The notes under the pieces were generated by a model. That model saw only the letters and a list, made by a program, of their open reading frames with translations, was not told where the DNA came from and ran no database searches. The translations under genes were made by a program, and so were the position numbers. From contig NZ_FNKP01000001.1 of assembly GCF_900099835.1 (NCBI RefSeq), positions 1,798,001 through 1,862,000 of the forward strand: a stretch of DNA of 64,000 nucleotides, written 5' to 3'. Below are positions 19,063 to 28,138 of this stretch, piece by piece (positions within the stretch are counted from its first letter, which is position 1; every line of letters starts with the position of its first letter). Source of the DNA: Paraburkholderia fungorum (lineage in GTDB: Bacteria; Pseudomonadota; Gammaproteobacteria; Burkholderiales; Burkholderiaceae).

Positions 19063-20085
19063 CTAGCGCAGCGCCTGCGCGCATTCGGCGACCAGCGTCG
19101 GTCCGCGATAGATAAACCCAGTATAGAGCTGCACCAGCGCGGCGCCGGCCGCGAGCTTCGCGCGCGCGTCTTCGCCCGAAAAGATTCCGCCGACGCCGAT
19201 GATCGGCACCGTGTCGCCGACTTCCGCGCGCAGCTTGCGGATCACCTCGTTCGACGCATCGAACACTGGCTTGCCCGACAGGCCGCCCGCTTCGTCGCCG
19301 TGTTGCATGCCGGTGACGGCCGTGCGCGACAGCGTGGTGTTGGTGGCGATCACGCCTTCGAATTTGTGACGCAGCAACGTGTCGGCAATCGACTTGATCT
19401 GCTCGTCGTCGAGATCCGGCGCGATTTTCAGCGCGAGCGGCACCAGCTTGCCGTGCATGTCGGCGAGGCGCTGCTGCTTGTCCTTGAGCGCGGCGAGCAG
19501 CGCATCCAGCTCGCCCGCGCCTTGCAACTGGCGCAGATTCTTCGTATTCGGCGACGAAATGTTGACCGTCACGTAGCTCGCGAACGGGTAAACGCGTTCG
19601 AGACAGTACAGATAGTCTTCGGCGGCGCGCTCGATCGGCGTGTCGGCGTTCTTGCCGATGTTCAGCCCGAGCGTGCCGCGATAGCGCGCGGCCTGGACGT
19701 TCTTCACGAACTGGTCGACGCCCGCGTTGTTAAACCCCATCCGGTTGATGATGCCGCCCGCCTCCGGCAGACGGAACATGCGCGGACGCGGGTTGCCCGG
19801 CTGTGCGCGCGGCGTGACGGTGCCGACTTCGATAAAGCCGAAGCCGAGCGCCGCCAGCCCGTCGATGCAGGCGCCGTCCTTATCGAGGCCCGCGGCGAGC
19901 CCGACCGGATTGCGGAACGTCAGCCCCATCACGGTACGCGGCGAATCCGGCACGCGCGGCGCGAACGCGCCTGCGAGGCCGGTACGGCCGGCGGCGCCGA
20001 GCATACGCAAGGTGAGGTGATGAGCGTCTTCCGCGTCCATGCGAAAGAGTTGGGCGCGTACGAGCGGGTAGAGGGAACTGAACAC
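19063..20085 (-). CDS. pyrD: Dihydroorotate dehydrogenase (quinone), class 2
   Basis: Membrane-associated FMN enzyme that oxidises dihydroorotate to orotate with quinone as acceptor in pyrimidine synthesis, 340 residues. Visible blocks are the N-terminal amphipathic region ([20 protein letters not shown]), [13 protein letters not shown], the serine-containing [15 protein letters not shown] and the FMN phosphate-binding [11 protein letters not shown] and [14 protein letters not shown] start it at the GTG at 20085 (VFSSLYPLV), which matches the family N-terminus; the frame stays open a further 240 nt upstream with low-complexity sequence and no family character. Confidence 0.95.
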   Translation of the reverse strand: MFSSLYPLVRAQLFRMDAEDAHHLTLRMLGAAGRTGLAGAFAPRVPDSPRTVMGLTFRNPVGLAAGLDKDGACIDGLAALGFGFIEVGTVTPRAQPGNPRPRMFRLPEAGGIINRMGFNNAGVDQFVKNVQAARYRGTLGLNIGKNADTPIERAAEDYLYCLERVYPFASYVTVNISSPNTKNLRQLQGAGELDALLAALKDKQQRLADMHGKLVPLALKIAPDLDDEQIKSIADTLLRHKFEGVIATNTTLSRTAVTGMQHGDEAGGLSGKPVFDASNEVIRKLRAEVGDTVPIIGVGGIFSGEDARAKLAAGAALVQLYTGFIYRGPTLVAECAQALR

Positions 20086-20296
20086 GGGACGAAGCCGGGC
20101 GGCCGAAAAATGGGAACCCGCCATTTTACCGGCTTTGGCGCGGTAATGAGACAGAGTGGATCGGAGGGGGGGATTTGGCGGGGGCGGTGGAGGCGGGCTG
20201 GCTGTCCGGAGCGACGAAAAGGGGCAGCTAGAACCTCGAGTAAGACGCTTTCTACCGGCAGCGACCGGAAACCATCGCTGCCCGAACCTACCGCCC

Positions 20297-21118
20297 CTAA
20301 GGCTTAAGCGGCCCCCGCCGTCCATGAATCGCCAGATCGACCGGAGGCAACTCCACTCCAGCCGGGTCCAGCACCTGCCAGTCGCCGTCGATCAAGCCCT
20401 CCAGCGGCCGGAAATTCGCCTTATAGGCCATCTTCGGACTCTCGCGAATCCAGTAGCCGAGATAGACGTACGGCAGCTTCAGGCTGCGCGCCTGCTCGAT
20501 CTGCCAGTAGATGTTGTATGTGCCGAAGCTGGTATGGGCCAATCCAGGCTCGAAGAACGTGTACACCGACGACAAGCCGTCGCCGAGAATATCGATCATG
20601 CTGATCATGCGCAGAATGCCCGGCACATCCGGCCGGTCAGGCAGCGGCTCGCGGAATTCGACCAGCCGGGAATTGATCCGGCTTTGCAGCAGGAACTGCT
20701 CGTACTGATCGCGGCTGTCGCGGTCCATGCCGCCCCCCGCGTGCCGCGCCGACTGATAGCGCATATACAGCGCGTAATGTTCCTCGTCGTAATGAAGCGG
20801 CGCGACCGTGGCGATCATCTCGCCATGCTTTTTCCAGACCCGGCGCTGCGTACGGTTCGGCTCGAACTGGTCGACCGGCACGCGCACCGGCACGCACGCG
20901 CGACAGCCGTCGCAATACGGGCGGTACGTGAAGACACCCGAGCGCCGGAAGCCGGCCTTGACGAGATCGGTATAGACGTCGGAGTTGATCAGGTGACTGG
21001 GTGTGGCGACCTGCGAGCGCGCGATACGCCCGTCCAGATAACTGCAGGGATAAGGCGCCGTTGCATAAAATTGCAGCGCTGAAAGCGGGGAAAGAGGCAG
21101 CTCGTTAGGATGAGTCAC
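20297..21118 (-). CDS. bpt: Aspartate/glutamate leucyltransferase (Bpt)
   Basis: Transfers leucine from Leu-tRNA to proteins with N-terminal Asp or Glu, marking them for ClpSAP in the bacterial N-degron pathway. The 273-residue protein belongs to the ATE family: the N-terminal domain has the cysteine motif [13 protein letters not shown] and the C-terminal domain has [18 protein letters not shown]. The GTG start at 21118 ([12 protein letters not shown] follows) gives the family length; the frame is open much further upstream through the aat gene in another frame. It lies 116 nt downstream of aat, so both N-degron transferases are likely expressed together. Confidence 0.93.
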   Translation of the reverse strand: MTHPNELPLSPLSALQFYATAPYPCSYLDGRIARSQVATPSHLINSDVYTDLVKAGFRRSGVFTYRPYCDGCRACVPVRVPVDQFEPNRTQRRVWKKHGEMIATVAPLHYDEEHYALYMRYQSARHAGGGMDRDSRDQYEQFLLQSRINSRLVEFREPLPDRPDVPGILRMISMIDILGDGLSSVYTFFEPGLAHTSFGTYNIYWQIEQARSLKLPYVYLGYWIRESPKMAYKANFRPLEGLIDGDWQVLDPAGVELPPVDLAIHGRRGPLKP

Positions 21119-21234
21119 GTTGGCAGCTCTCGAAGCGTCTCTGGTAATGCAAACCCGGCGCCTTGCGATCTGAAACTCGCGGCTCGTGACCCGCGGCCCG
21201 GTAGACGGCGGATCCGGATTCGGCCTGATTCTTC

Positions 21235-21972
21235 CTACGCCGCCCGCGTGACGACGTCGAGCAACGCGGTCTTGTCGAAGCGCCAGGGAATGGCCGGTGC
21301 GCCGACAGACGCGCGAACATGCGCGACGAACGTCTTGCGCGCTATCTCGCGACCGCCTAGCGATGCCAGATGCGACGTGTTCTGCTGGCAGTCTATCATT
21401 TCTATTTTGTGACGTCGCAAGTGTCCGACAAGCGCGGCCAGCGCCATTTTCGACGCATCGGTGACCTCCGCGAACATCGATTCGCCGAAGAACATCCGGC
21501 CGAACGACACCCCATATAAACCGCCCACCCGCCTGCCTTCGAACCAGGTTTCGATGCTGTGCGCATCGCCCACCCGATGCAGCGACGAATACGCTTCGAT
21601 CACGTCGGCGGTGATCCACGTACCGCGCTGGCCACGACGCGGCGCCTGTGCGCACGCGCGCATCACGCCGGCAAAATCGTGGTCGACGCGGATTTCCCAT
21701 GCGTCGTCGCGCAGCACGCGCTTGAGCGTCTTGCGCAGGGACGGCGACAGTTTGAAGTCGTCGGGGCGCAGGATCATGCGCGGATCGGGGCTCCACCACA
21801 ACACGGGTTGGCCGTCCGAATACCAGGGGAAAATGCCGCGCCGGTAGGCGTCGATCAGGCGCGACGGCAGCAGGTCGGCGCTGGCCGCGAGCAGGCCGGG
21901 TGCGCCGCTGGCCGCGCCAAGTGCGCGTTCGACAGGGGGGAACGGATCGTCAGCGCCGAGCCAGGGAACCAT
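21235..21972 (-). CDS. aat: Leucyl/phenylalanyl-tRNA--protein transferase
   Basis: Attaches Leu or Phe to proteins with N-terminal Lys or Arg, feeding them to ClpS/ClpAP. The 245-residue protein shows the expected family blocks: [20 protein letters not shown], the [20 protein letters not shown] segment, [10 protein letters not shown] and the C-terminal [18 protein letters not shown]. Its start is 9 nt after the Nudix gene stop, and bpt follows it, so the three are probably one operon (nudix-aat-bpt). Confidence 0.95.
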   Translation of the reverse strand: MVPWLGADDPFPPVERALGAASGAPGLLAASADLLPSRLIDAYRRGIFPWYSDGQPVLWWSPDPRMILRPDDFKLSPSLRKTLKRVLRDDAWEIRVDHDFAGVMRACAQAPRRGQRGTWITADVIEAYSSLHRVGDAHSIETWFEGRRVGGLYGVSFGRMFFGESMFAEVTDASKMALAALVGHLRRHKIEMIDCQQNTSHLASLGGREIARKTFVAHVRASVGAPAIPWRFDKTALLDVVTRAA

Positions 21973-21981
21973 GCGCGCCGC

Positions 21982-22527
21982 TCAACCTTCGCGCAGCGAG
22001 CGGAAGATGTCGCCCGTGTGCAGGCCGAAGCTGCCGGCGGAGCGGTCGGCGAAGAAGAAACGCAGGGTCTGGCCGACCGTTGGGAACGCGATTTCGTCCC
22101 ACGGAATTTCGTGTTCCTCGAAGAGCTTCACTTCGAGGCTTTCCTCGCCGGCGGCAATGTCGAGATCGAGCAGTCGCGCCATATAAAACAGATGCACCTG
22201 ATGCACGTGCGGCACGTTCAGCAGCGAAAACAGGCTCTGTACCTCGACGCGCGCGCCGGCTTCCTCCAGCGTTTCGCGCGAGGCTGCCTCTGCGGTCGTT
22301 TCACCCATCTCCATGAAGCCTGCGGGGAGCGTCCAGTAGCCATAGCGCGGTTCGATCGCGCGACGGCACAGCAGCACCTTGTCGTCCCACACCGGGACGG
22401 TACCGACCACGTTGCGCGGATTCTGGTAATGCACGGTGCCGCAACTGCCGCAGACGAAGCGCTCGCGGTTGTCGCCCGGTGGAATGCTCAGACTGACTCC
22501 GTGACCGCAGACAGAACAGAATTTCAT
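21982..22527 (-). CDS. Nudix hydrolase with zinc ribbon
   Basis: A 181-residue protein of the NudC-like/zinc-ribbon Nudix type. Four cysteines near the N-terminus (CSVCG and CGSCG) form a zinc ribbon. The Nudix box follows as GFMEMGETTAEAASRETLEE within residues 70-95, with the required G-x5-E-x7-RE-x2-EE pattern. It hydrolyses a nucleoside diphosphate linked to X; the actual substrate is unknown. It is the first gene of the likely nudix-aat-bpt operon. Confidence 0.9.
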   Translation of the reverse strand: MKFCSVCGHGVSLSIPPGDNRERFVCGSCGTVHYQNPRNVVGTVPVWDDKVLLCRRAIEPRYGYWTLPAGFMEMGETTAEAASRETLEEAGARVEVQSLFSLLNVPHVHQVHLFYMARLLDLDIAAGEESLEVKLFEEHEIPWDEIAFPTVGQTLRFFFADRSAGSFGLHTGDIFRSLREG

Positions 22528-22935
22528 AGGAGGGGGACTGGAAAGAGTGTTAGGAGTTTATCACCGGGCTGAGCTTTTTCTGAGCTTGGGTGTAAGATCC
22601 TGCGGGACATGCGAATTGGGAGTGCGCGGGCGCGAAAGTGCTTGAGTAGAAGGGTTTTCTATTCGTAGTCCGGATATTTTGCGTGCATGCGGATGACGCG
22701 AAAGGACGCGCGAGTTGATTCGAAAGCCCGAGTCCGACGATGCGCGTGGCCGCGCGAAGGAGGTGGTTTTGCGATTGCGGAGGAGGGGGGCGAGAGGCGC
22801 GTGAAGAACGGAACTGACTCGCGCATGGCAAATGCATTTAGCCATCATCGACTGACGACGGCGCAAACAAAAAAGGCCTGCCGAATTGGCAAGCCTTGAA
22901 TGTTTTTTCGACGTCTCGAACCAGTGAGTGTTACT
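22528..22935. other. Intergenic region between Nudix gene and tRNA-fMet
   Basis: Contains the tRNA terminator at 22867-22897 and presumably the promoter of the minus-strand Nudix operon. Open frames on the minus strand (22550-22866) are Ser/Arg-rich and do not look like genes. Confidence 0.5.
22867..22897 (-). terminator. Rho-independent terminator of tRNA-fMet
   Basis: Stem arms AAGGCTTGCC and GGCAGGCCTT on the minus strand (9 of 10 paired) with a 5-nt loop, followed by seven T-residues from the A-run at 22867-22874. It lies about 40 nt past the tRNA 3' end. Confidence 0.88.
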
Positions 22936-23012
<77 letters not shown>

Positions 23013-23295
23013 TCCGTCGAAGAAAAGAGTATAGCGTACCGCGTATGCCAACGCAATAGCTATTTAAGAAATGGCTTCAATCGACTCGCCGGCCGACTGC
23101 CGCGCAGCGATTGCGTACCGTCACGATGTGACTCCGGAGAAGCCGCCGCTCTTATAGCACGTGTCGAGAGCGCACAGGGCCGTGCCATACGCTGCGCTAG
23201 AATCCAGATTCCCTTCGCGGCTCGCCACGCATGCAGGCATTCATGCTCACAGGCATGACGGCGAGCGCCTGAACTCCTACCTTGCTCTGAATTCC

Positions 23296-23793
23296 ATGGA
23301 TATCGCACACGATCTGCAGGTTATTGCCGCTCAGGAACGCACCCTGGTGTTCCCTCAATTCGACGCCGACCGCGCGTGGCAAATCGGCGCTTATCTGCAC
23401 GAAGTCGCCAAGGCGCGCGGCGTCGCGGCGGCCATCGACGTGCGTACCTTCGGGCAGCCGCTGTTTTTCAGTTCGCTCGACGGCGCGACGCCCGACAACG
23501 TCGACTGGGCTCGCCGTAAAAGCAACACGGTTGCGCATTTCCGCCGCAGTTCGTACGCGATCGGTTTGAAGATGCAGCAAGCTGGCAGCACGCTCGCCGA
23601 CAAGCATGGCCTGGCCGCTACGGAATACGCATCGCATGGCGGCGCGTTTCCGTTGACGGTTGCAAACGCGGGCGTGATCGGTTCGATCACCGTGTCGGGT
23701 CTGCCGCAACGCGCCGATCACGAACTGGTGGTCGAGGCGCTGTGCGCGCATCTCGGCCACGACTACAGCAAGCTCGCGCTCGCGAAGGCCTGA
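23296..23793 (+). CDS. UPF0303 / heme-degrading-domain-like protein
   Basis: A 165-residue protein of the UPF0303 family, related to the GlcG/HbpS-like fold; its biochemical role is not established. Visible blocks are [52 protein letters not shown] and the glycine-rich C-terminus [18 protein letters not shown]. The start at 23296 gives the family N-terminus; no clear ribosome site is visible. The SMR transporter gene begins 4 nt after its stop, so the two are probably cotranscribed. Confidence 0.85.
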   Translation: MDIAHDLQVIAAQERTLVFPQFDADRAWQIGAYLHEVAKARGVAAAIDVRTFGQPLFFSSLDGATPDNVDWARRKSNTVAHFRRSSYAIGLKMQQAGSTLADKHGLAATEYASHGGAFPLTVANAGVIGSITVSGLPQRADHELVVEALCAHLGHDYSKLALAKA

Positions 23794-23797
23794 CGCG

Positions 23798-24136
23798 ATG
23801 CGGGTGCCTCCTTATGCGTTGCTCGGGATCGCCATCGTCGCCGAAGTGATCGCGACATCCGCGATGCGCGCCTCCGACGGGTTTTCGCGGCTGTGGCCGT
23901 CGACGGTCGTGGTGATCGGCTACGGCATCGCGTTTTACTGCCTGTCGCTCACACTCCGGAGTATTCCGGTCGGCATCGTGTATGCGGTGTGGTCCGGCGC
24001 GGGCATCGTGCTGATCACGCTGGTCGCGTTACTGCTGTACCGGCAGGTGCCGGACTTGCCCGCGATCATCGGGCTCGGACTCATCATTGCGGGCGTCGCC
24101 GTGCTGAACATCTTTTCGAAGATGCAGGCCCATTGA
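23798..24136 (+). CDS. Small multidrug resistance (SMR) family transporter
   Basis: A 112-residue, four-helix inner-membrane protein of the EmrE/SugE family that exchanges cationic drugs or guanidinium-like compounds for protons. The membrane-embedded glutamate essential in the family is at residue 16 ([15 protein letters not shown]). The GMR-type helix 3 motif [19 protein letters not shown] and a helix 4 with [15 protein letters not shown] are present. It starts 4 nt after the UPF0303 gene. Whether it is EmrE-like or SugE/Gdx-like is not certain; the WSGAG motif favours the EmrE side. Confidence 0.92.
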   Translation: MRVPPYALLGIAIVAEVIATSAMRASDGFSRLWPSTVVVIGYGIAFYCLSLTLRSIPVGIVYAVWSGAGIVLITLVALLLYRQVPDLPAIIGLGLIIAGVAVLNIFSKMQAH

Positions 24137-24181
24137 CGCCTTCGAACAGGCGCAAGCTCACGGCTTGCGCTCGCCTTGCGC

Positions 24182-24568
24182 TTATTTGCAACGCACGATC
24201 ATCGAGCGGTTTTTGACGTTGGCCGACACGACGTTGGTGATGCTGCCGCCCGTCACGCCGCTTTCGTCGTCTTTCGACACGATGTCGTAGCCGGTCGCGC
24301 CGCACACCTTGCCGGCCTGCACGTAACAGGACGCCCAGCTGGAATTGGCGTCTGCGCCGCTGCAATTCACCGCGAAACCGGTCTGGCCGTTCGGCAGATT
24401 GATCAGAGAAGTCGTGTTCGACGACGCACAGCCCGCCAAGCCCGCGCCCATCAGAATGACGGCGGGCAGTGCGGCCGACAGCGATGCACGACGAACGAGA
24501 GCAAGCGCGACGCCTGGCTGGATACGACGGAATAGGCCGGTGCGGCGCGGTTGCGTCATGAATTGCAT
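24182..24568 (-). CDS. Putative lipoprotein of unknown function
   Basis: A 128-residue secreted protein with a hydrophobic stretch ending in the lipobox GAGLAGC (cysteine at about residue 47), preceded by an unusually long Arg-rich N-terminal region. The mature part has several further cysteines and the sequence DIVSKDDESGVTGGSI. The ATG at 24568 follows AAAGGA by 8 nt. It probably sits in the outer membrane or periplasm. I do not recognise a named family. Confidence 0.75.
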   Translation of the reverse strand: MQFMTQPRRTGLFRRIQPGVALALVRRASLSAALPAVILMGAGLAGCASSNTTSLINLPNGQTGFAVNCSGADANSSWASCYVQAGKVCGATGYDIVSKDDESGVTGGSITNVVSANVKNRSMIVRCK

Positions 24569-24631
24569 TGTGATGTTCCTTTCAGATTGAAATTCGGGCT
24601 TGCCGCTTCTGCTCAGGACGTGAGCCCCGAG

Positions 24632-24823
24632 TCACGGCGTTTCGATCGTGATGCCCGCTGCGCTGACCAGCCGGCGGCTTTCAGCGCCGTCTTCGGAGGC
24701 CGCGTCTTCCCAGATGCTGATGGCTTTCGGAATGTCGATGCCGTGGCTTTCGGCGTACGCAAACCATTTGTTTGCCGCATCGGGCTCGGGCAATTCGCGG
24801 TTCTGCAGAAAATATTTTCCCAT
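24632..24823 (-). CDS. Small conserved-looking hypothetical protein
   Basis: A 63-residue acidic protein starting MGKYFLQNRELPEPDAANKW at 24823. The frame is open further upstream but this start gives a compact, well-coded protein (WFAYAESHGIDIPKAISIWE). Function unknown; it lies 63 nt upstream of the lipoprotein gene on the same strand and could share its transcript. Confidence 0.6.
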   Translation of the reverse strand: MGKYFLQNRELPEPDAANKWFAYAESHGIDIPKAISIWEDAASEDGAESRRLVSAAGITIETP

Positions 24824-25146
24824 ATTGCGCTCGCTAGTCTCGAAAAGGCGGGTTGCACTCAGCACGGATCGTGCCGCCGACCCTTCGACCGGCGCGGGCG
24901 CAACAAGTGCGATTCGATGGCCAGCGCTTGCCGGTTGCACCGAACTTATTGGTCGTCGGCGCGCCTTACTTATCGATATTTGTCGTTACTGGCTCATTGA
25001 GAGAAGAGGCGCGCGGGTGTGGCGTGCGCTTTGCAGGTTCGGATGCGGATGCCGTGTTGTCTGAGAGCGTAGGGCGAGAGTCGCACGCACTGCCGGGCGA
25101 TGACCGACGCGGCATCCGTCCATCAATTGCAACGAGGAGAACGAAT
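24824..25146. other. Divergent intergenic region, no gene seen
   Basis: Separates the minus-strand small gene from the plus-strand gene at 25147 and must contain promoters in both directions. I see no convincing coding sequence or named operator. Confidence 0.4.
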
Positions 25147-25425
25147 ATGGCTGAACGGGTGAGTGGTCCCTATCGCGGCTATTACATCAGCGCCGCCGCG
25201 CGTCTCGTGCCGGCGGTCGGAACGCCGGCGGCGGGTGACAGCGCGAAAGCCGGCACGTATGTCGGATCGGTGAGCCTTGCCGAACAGGGCCCGGACGATC
25301 CGCACCGGATGGAGACGTTGCTCGAGCTGGGCGACGAGCAACGCTTCGGCAGCGAAGAGGAAGCGCTGGTTTTCGTCGAGCAGGCGGCGCGCGATTATGT
25401 CGACCGTCTGTTGGGAGGCGCTTGA
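25147..25425 (+). CDS. Small hypothetical protein
   Basis: A 92-residue protein starting MAERVSGPYRGYYISAAAR with a strong GAGGAG ribosome site. It ends with a helical segment (FGSEEEALVFVEQAARDYVD). The overall plan, beta strands followed by a helix ending in A-A-R-x-x-x-D, resembles the 80-residue protein at 34632, so the two may be distant paralogues. No function is known. Confidence 0.7.
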   Translation: MAERVSGPYRGYYISAAARLVPAVGTPAAGDSAKAGTYVGSVSLAEQGPDDPHRMETLLELGDEQRFGSEEEALVFVEQAARDYVDRLLGGA

Positions 25426-25721
25426 TGGCGGTACGCAATTCAGAGCAGGGTGGTGCTGGAAACGAAATTCACGACGTATTCGACGAAGGATCCGGTAGCG
25501 CAGTTCAGGAAACCGATGCCCGCGTGCGGGGGAACGTCCACGATAATTCCCGCGTGAAGATGGCTCTTTCCGTCGAAAAACGTGCTCTTCAAAACGCTGA
25601 CAAAAGCCCGTCGGCAGGCTGGACCGCCGTCCGGGGCCGCGAGTACCATAGCGGGGTCGGCGGCGGCCGGCGGTTTGTCGCGGGCGCCGCTCTCCTGCCG
25701 GAACCTTCTGATGAGGCGACC
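25426..25721. other. Intergenic region, open frame without gene character
   Basis: An open frame runs through from 25422 into the DUF1488 gene, but its sequence is low-complexity and begins without a ribosome site, so I treat it as non-coding. The region may contain the promoter of the DUF1488 gene. Confidence 0.45.
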
Positions 25722-26006
25722 ATGGAAATTCGGTTTCCCGCGGACGCGCCTGCTTACCGCGGCGCCAATCTGACCGTTGTCTTTCCCGCGCTGGTGGACG
25801 GCGAACCGGTGCCGTGCGCGATCTCGGTCGAAGCACTCGAAGATCACTTCGGCGCCTATTCCGAAGACCTCGAAGGCTGGATGCGCGCCTTCGACGCCGG
25901 CCGTCCCCGCATCGAGGCGGTGGCGCGCGAACATCTTCAGATCAGCAACGGCACTCCGGTTCTGCTCAAGAGCGGCCACTTTCCGCCTGGAAACGTGGCG
26001 GATTAG
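25722..26006 (+). CDS. DUF1488-family protein
   Basis: A 94-residue protein matching the DUF1488 pattern: MEIRFPADAPAYRGANLTV, then VDGEPVPCAISVEALEDHFG and a C-terminal helix plus strand (LQISNGTPVLLKSGHF). Function unknown. The ATG at 25722 follows GAGG and gives the family N-terminus, while the frame remains open for 300 nt upstream. Confidence 0.82.
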   Translation: MEIRFPADAPAYRGANLTVVFPALVDGEPVPCAISVEALEDHFGAYSEDLEGWMRAFDAGRPRIEAVAREHLQISNGTPVLLKSGHFPPGNVAD

Positions 26007-26138
26007 CCCTGCGCACTCTCGCGAATTCTTACGTTGGCGGTGGTTTGCAGCGGTTATCGAACGATTCCTGACAGGCGGCCTGCCAGTGTGCCCTGATCGT
26101 TCATCGCACGTCCCGGCACAGCTTAACGAAGCGCTCCG

Positions 26139-27113
26139 CTACGCCGCGTGGCCCGCCGACGCGGCGGCGCGGGCGGCATCGAACGAACGCCGGATTCCCT
26201 CCTCGTACGAAGTCTTCGCGATCGGGCCGATCAGGCTCGTCAACGCCGAATCGTCCAGCACGAGCGGTTCGGTCATCAGATAGTTCATCTCCACCAGTTC
26301 ACGCATGAGCGGATTGAAGAGGCCGAGCACGCGCAGCATGGTCTTGCCCGCGACCGTCAGCCTGGGTTCGCGGCCCGCCAGCGCGTACGCCTGCCGTGCG
26401 ACTTCGCGCTGCGTAATCGTGCCCGTGCCCGCCAGATGCCACCAGCGCCCATAAGCCGTGGGCGTGCGCGTGAGCGTTTCGACCACCGGCCCGATATCCG
26501 GCAGATAGATGAACTCGTGCGGCATATCCACCGGGCCGAGCACCTGCGCGCGCTTGCCGGTCGCGGCGCCGTCGAACACGCCGTTCAGCAGGCTGCGCTC
26601 GATACCTGGGCCGTAAAAATCCGGCAGACGCAACACCAGAGTCGACAGCCCGTTCTGCCCGTGTGCGGCCAGCACCAGGTTCTCCTGCGCGAGCCGCATC
26701 TGCCCCTTGAACGTATGCGGTTCCCGTGGATGCCCCTCGCTCACCGGATTGGCGCGGGCCCGGCCATACGGATACACCGTGCCGATCAGAATGAAGCGTT
26801 CGACGCCCGCCGCCTTGACGCCGGCCAGCGTTCTCTCCATCAGCGGCGGATGTTTGGCGAACTGGTCGTACGGTACGCCTACGAGATAGATCACAGTCTG
26901 CAAACCGGCTGCGGCGGCGCGGATCGAAGCGGGGTCGTCGGGATTCCACGTGACGATCTCCGCGCGCGGGTCGTGGCCGAAGGCCGAATCGAGTGGCTCC
27001 CGCGAGCGGCCGACCACGCGGTAGTCGCGTCCCGCCGCACTCAGCGCCGCCGCGATACTTTGTCCCGCCGCGCCCGCTGCGCCGAATAAACCGATCTTTC
27101 CCGTGACTTGCAT
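26139..27113 (-). CDS. NAD-dependent epimerase/dehydratase-like protein (atypical SDR)
   Basis: A 324-residue protein with an N-terminal Rossmann nucleotide-binding motif (GKIGLFGAAGAAGQSIAAAL) followed by an SDR-like fold (TVIYLVGVPYD, ILIGTVYPYGRARANPVSEG). The usual YxxxK pair is only partly recognisable, so it may bind NAD(P) without being a classical epimerase. It is divergent from a TetR regulator gene across 123 nt that contain two palindromes, which suggests that the regulator controls it. Confidence 0.82.
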   Translation of the reverse strand: MQVTGKIGLFGAAGAAGQSIAAALSAAGRDYRVVGRSREPLDSAFGHDPRAEIVTWNPDDPASIRAAAAGLQTVIYLVGVPYDQFAKHPPLMERTLAGVKAAGVERFILIGTVYPYGRARANPVSEGHPREPHTFKGQMRLAQENLVLAAHGQNGLSTLVLRLPDFYGPGIERSLLNGVFDGAATGKRAQVLGPVDMPHEFIYLPDIGPVVETLTRTPTAYGRWWHLAGTGTITQREVARQAYALAGREPRLTVAGKTMLRVLGLFNPLMRELVEMNYLMTEPLVLDDSALTSLIGPIAKTSYEEGIRRSFDAARAAASAGHAA

Positions 27114-27173
27114 GACAACTCCTCAAGAAGGCGCCGTATCGCGCAGAAGCATTTGACTGTCGATTGAAAAGTT

Positions 27174-27204
27174 ACTGAACACCGTTCAATAAACAGTGTT
27201 CAGT
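27174..27204. promoter_or_regulatory. Palindromic operator, likely TetR site
   Basis: Inverted repeat with 13-base arms ACTGAACACCGTT and AACAGTGTTCAGT (12 of 13 complementary) around a 5-nt centre. It lies midway between the divergent epimerase-like and TetR genes, the expected place for an autoregulatory operator controlling both. Confidence 0.8.
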
Positions 27205-27207
27205 TTA

Positions 27208-27231
27208 ATTTGACTTTTCAGTTTGTCAAAT
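27208..27231. promoter_or_regulatory. Second palindrome next to TetR start
   Basis: Arms ATTTGAC and GTCAAAT are separated by 10 nt and end 5 nt before the proposed TetR start codon. It could be a second operator or a translational control element. Confidence 0.45.
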
Positions 27232-27236
27232 CGAAA

Positions 27237-27995
27237 ATGGCTGCCATGGGAATCGCTGAAAGAAAAAACCGCCAGAAACAGGCACTGCGCGAACGCATCC
27301 TCGACGCCGCGCGGCGCATCGTCATGCGCGAGGGCTTTGCCGCGCTGTCCATGCGCAAGATTGCCGACGCCATCGAATATTCGCCCGCCACGCTGTATCT
27401 GCATTTCGCGAGCCGCGACGAGATCGCCCACGCGTTGTGCGAAGAGGGCTTTGCACAATTGCTGAAGACGTTTGAGCCGCTCGCGGCCATCGTCGATCCG
27501 GCGGAGCGGCTCAAGGCGTTCGGGCGGGCTTATGTCGCGTTCGGAGTCGCGCATCCCGAAACGTACCGGCTGATCTTCATGGAGGATCCGAGCTATACGG
27601 GCGCGGCGTTTGGTGGCGCGGCGAAGGCGAGGGCGGTTGACGTGTCCGGGAGCGGAGCGGGAGGCGTGCCGTCGGCGCAAACGGCTGACGGTGATTTACA
27701 GGATCAGACCGCCGACGCGTCGCACGCAAATAGTGACGATCCCGGCGCTGAAGCGCTTCACATCATGATCGCCGCGCTCGAAGAACTCAAAGCGACCGGG
27801 CGGCTGCCGGCGTCGACGGATGCCGCCGTGTGGGCCGAGGCGTTCTGGGCGACCATGCACGGGATCGTCGCGCTCAACCTCACGTGTCCGGTGTTTCCGG
27901 GCGCGCCGCTCGAGACGGTGGTGGACGTGGCACTGAACGCCTGGTTGGGAGCCGCACACAAGACGCCGCAGCCTGCGCTTCCTGTCACGGGATGA
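27237..27995 (+). CDS. TetR-family transcriptional regulator
   Basis: A 252-residue repressor-type protein with an N-terminal helix-turn-helix (ALSMRKIADAIEYSPATLYL, HFASRDEIAHAL) and a WHG-type C-terminal domain (MHGIVALNLTCPVFPGAPLE). Between them, at about residues 119-165, is a low-complexity Ala/Gly/Asp-rich stretch not typical of the family. The start is uncertain (27237 or 27246; no good ribosome site at either). It is divergent from the epimerase-like gene, with palindromes between them, so autoregulation and control of that gene are likely. Confidence 0.9.
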   Translation: MAAMGIAERKNRQKQALRERILDAARRIVMREGFAALSMRKIADAIEYSPATLYLHFASRDEIAHALCEEGFAQLLKTFEPLAAIVDPAERLKAFGRAYVAFGVAHPETYRLIFMEDPSYTGAAFGGAAKARAVDVSGSGAGGVPSAQTADGDLQDQTADASHANSDDPGAEALHIMIAALEELKATGRLPASTDAAVWAEAFWATMHGIVALNLTCPVFPGAPLETVVDVALNAWLGAAHKTPQPALPVTG

Positions 27996-28138
27996 ACCGC
28001 GAGAAAAACCAGCAGAAAACCCTCGAAAATTGCGCAGCTCTGCGGAAATAACCCCGGCGCCCGGCCCCAACCGCAAATCCGCCCCCGCGTGATAACGTTC
28101 AGTTCCACCTTATTTCGCGCCGTCGCGCCTAGCTCTCC

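Noticed and set aside
20086..20325. N-terminal extension of pyrD by 80 codons
   Set aside because: Proline-rich with no family resemblance; the GTG at 20085 gives the expected start of class 2 enzymes.
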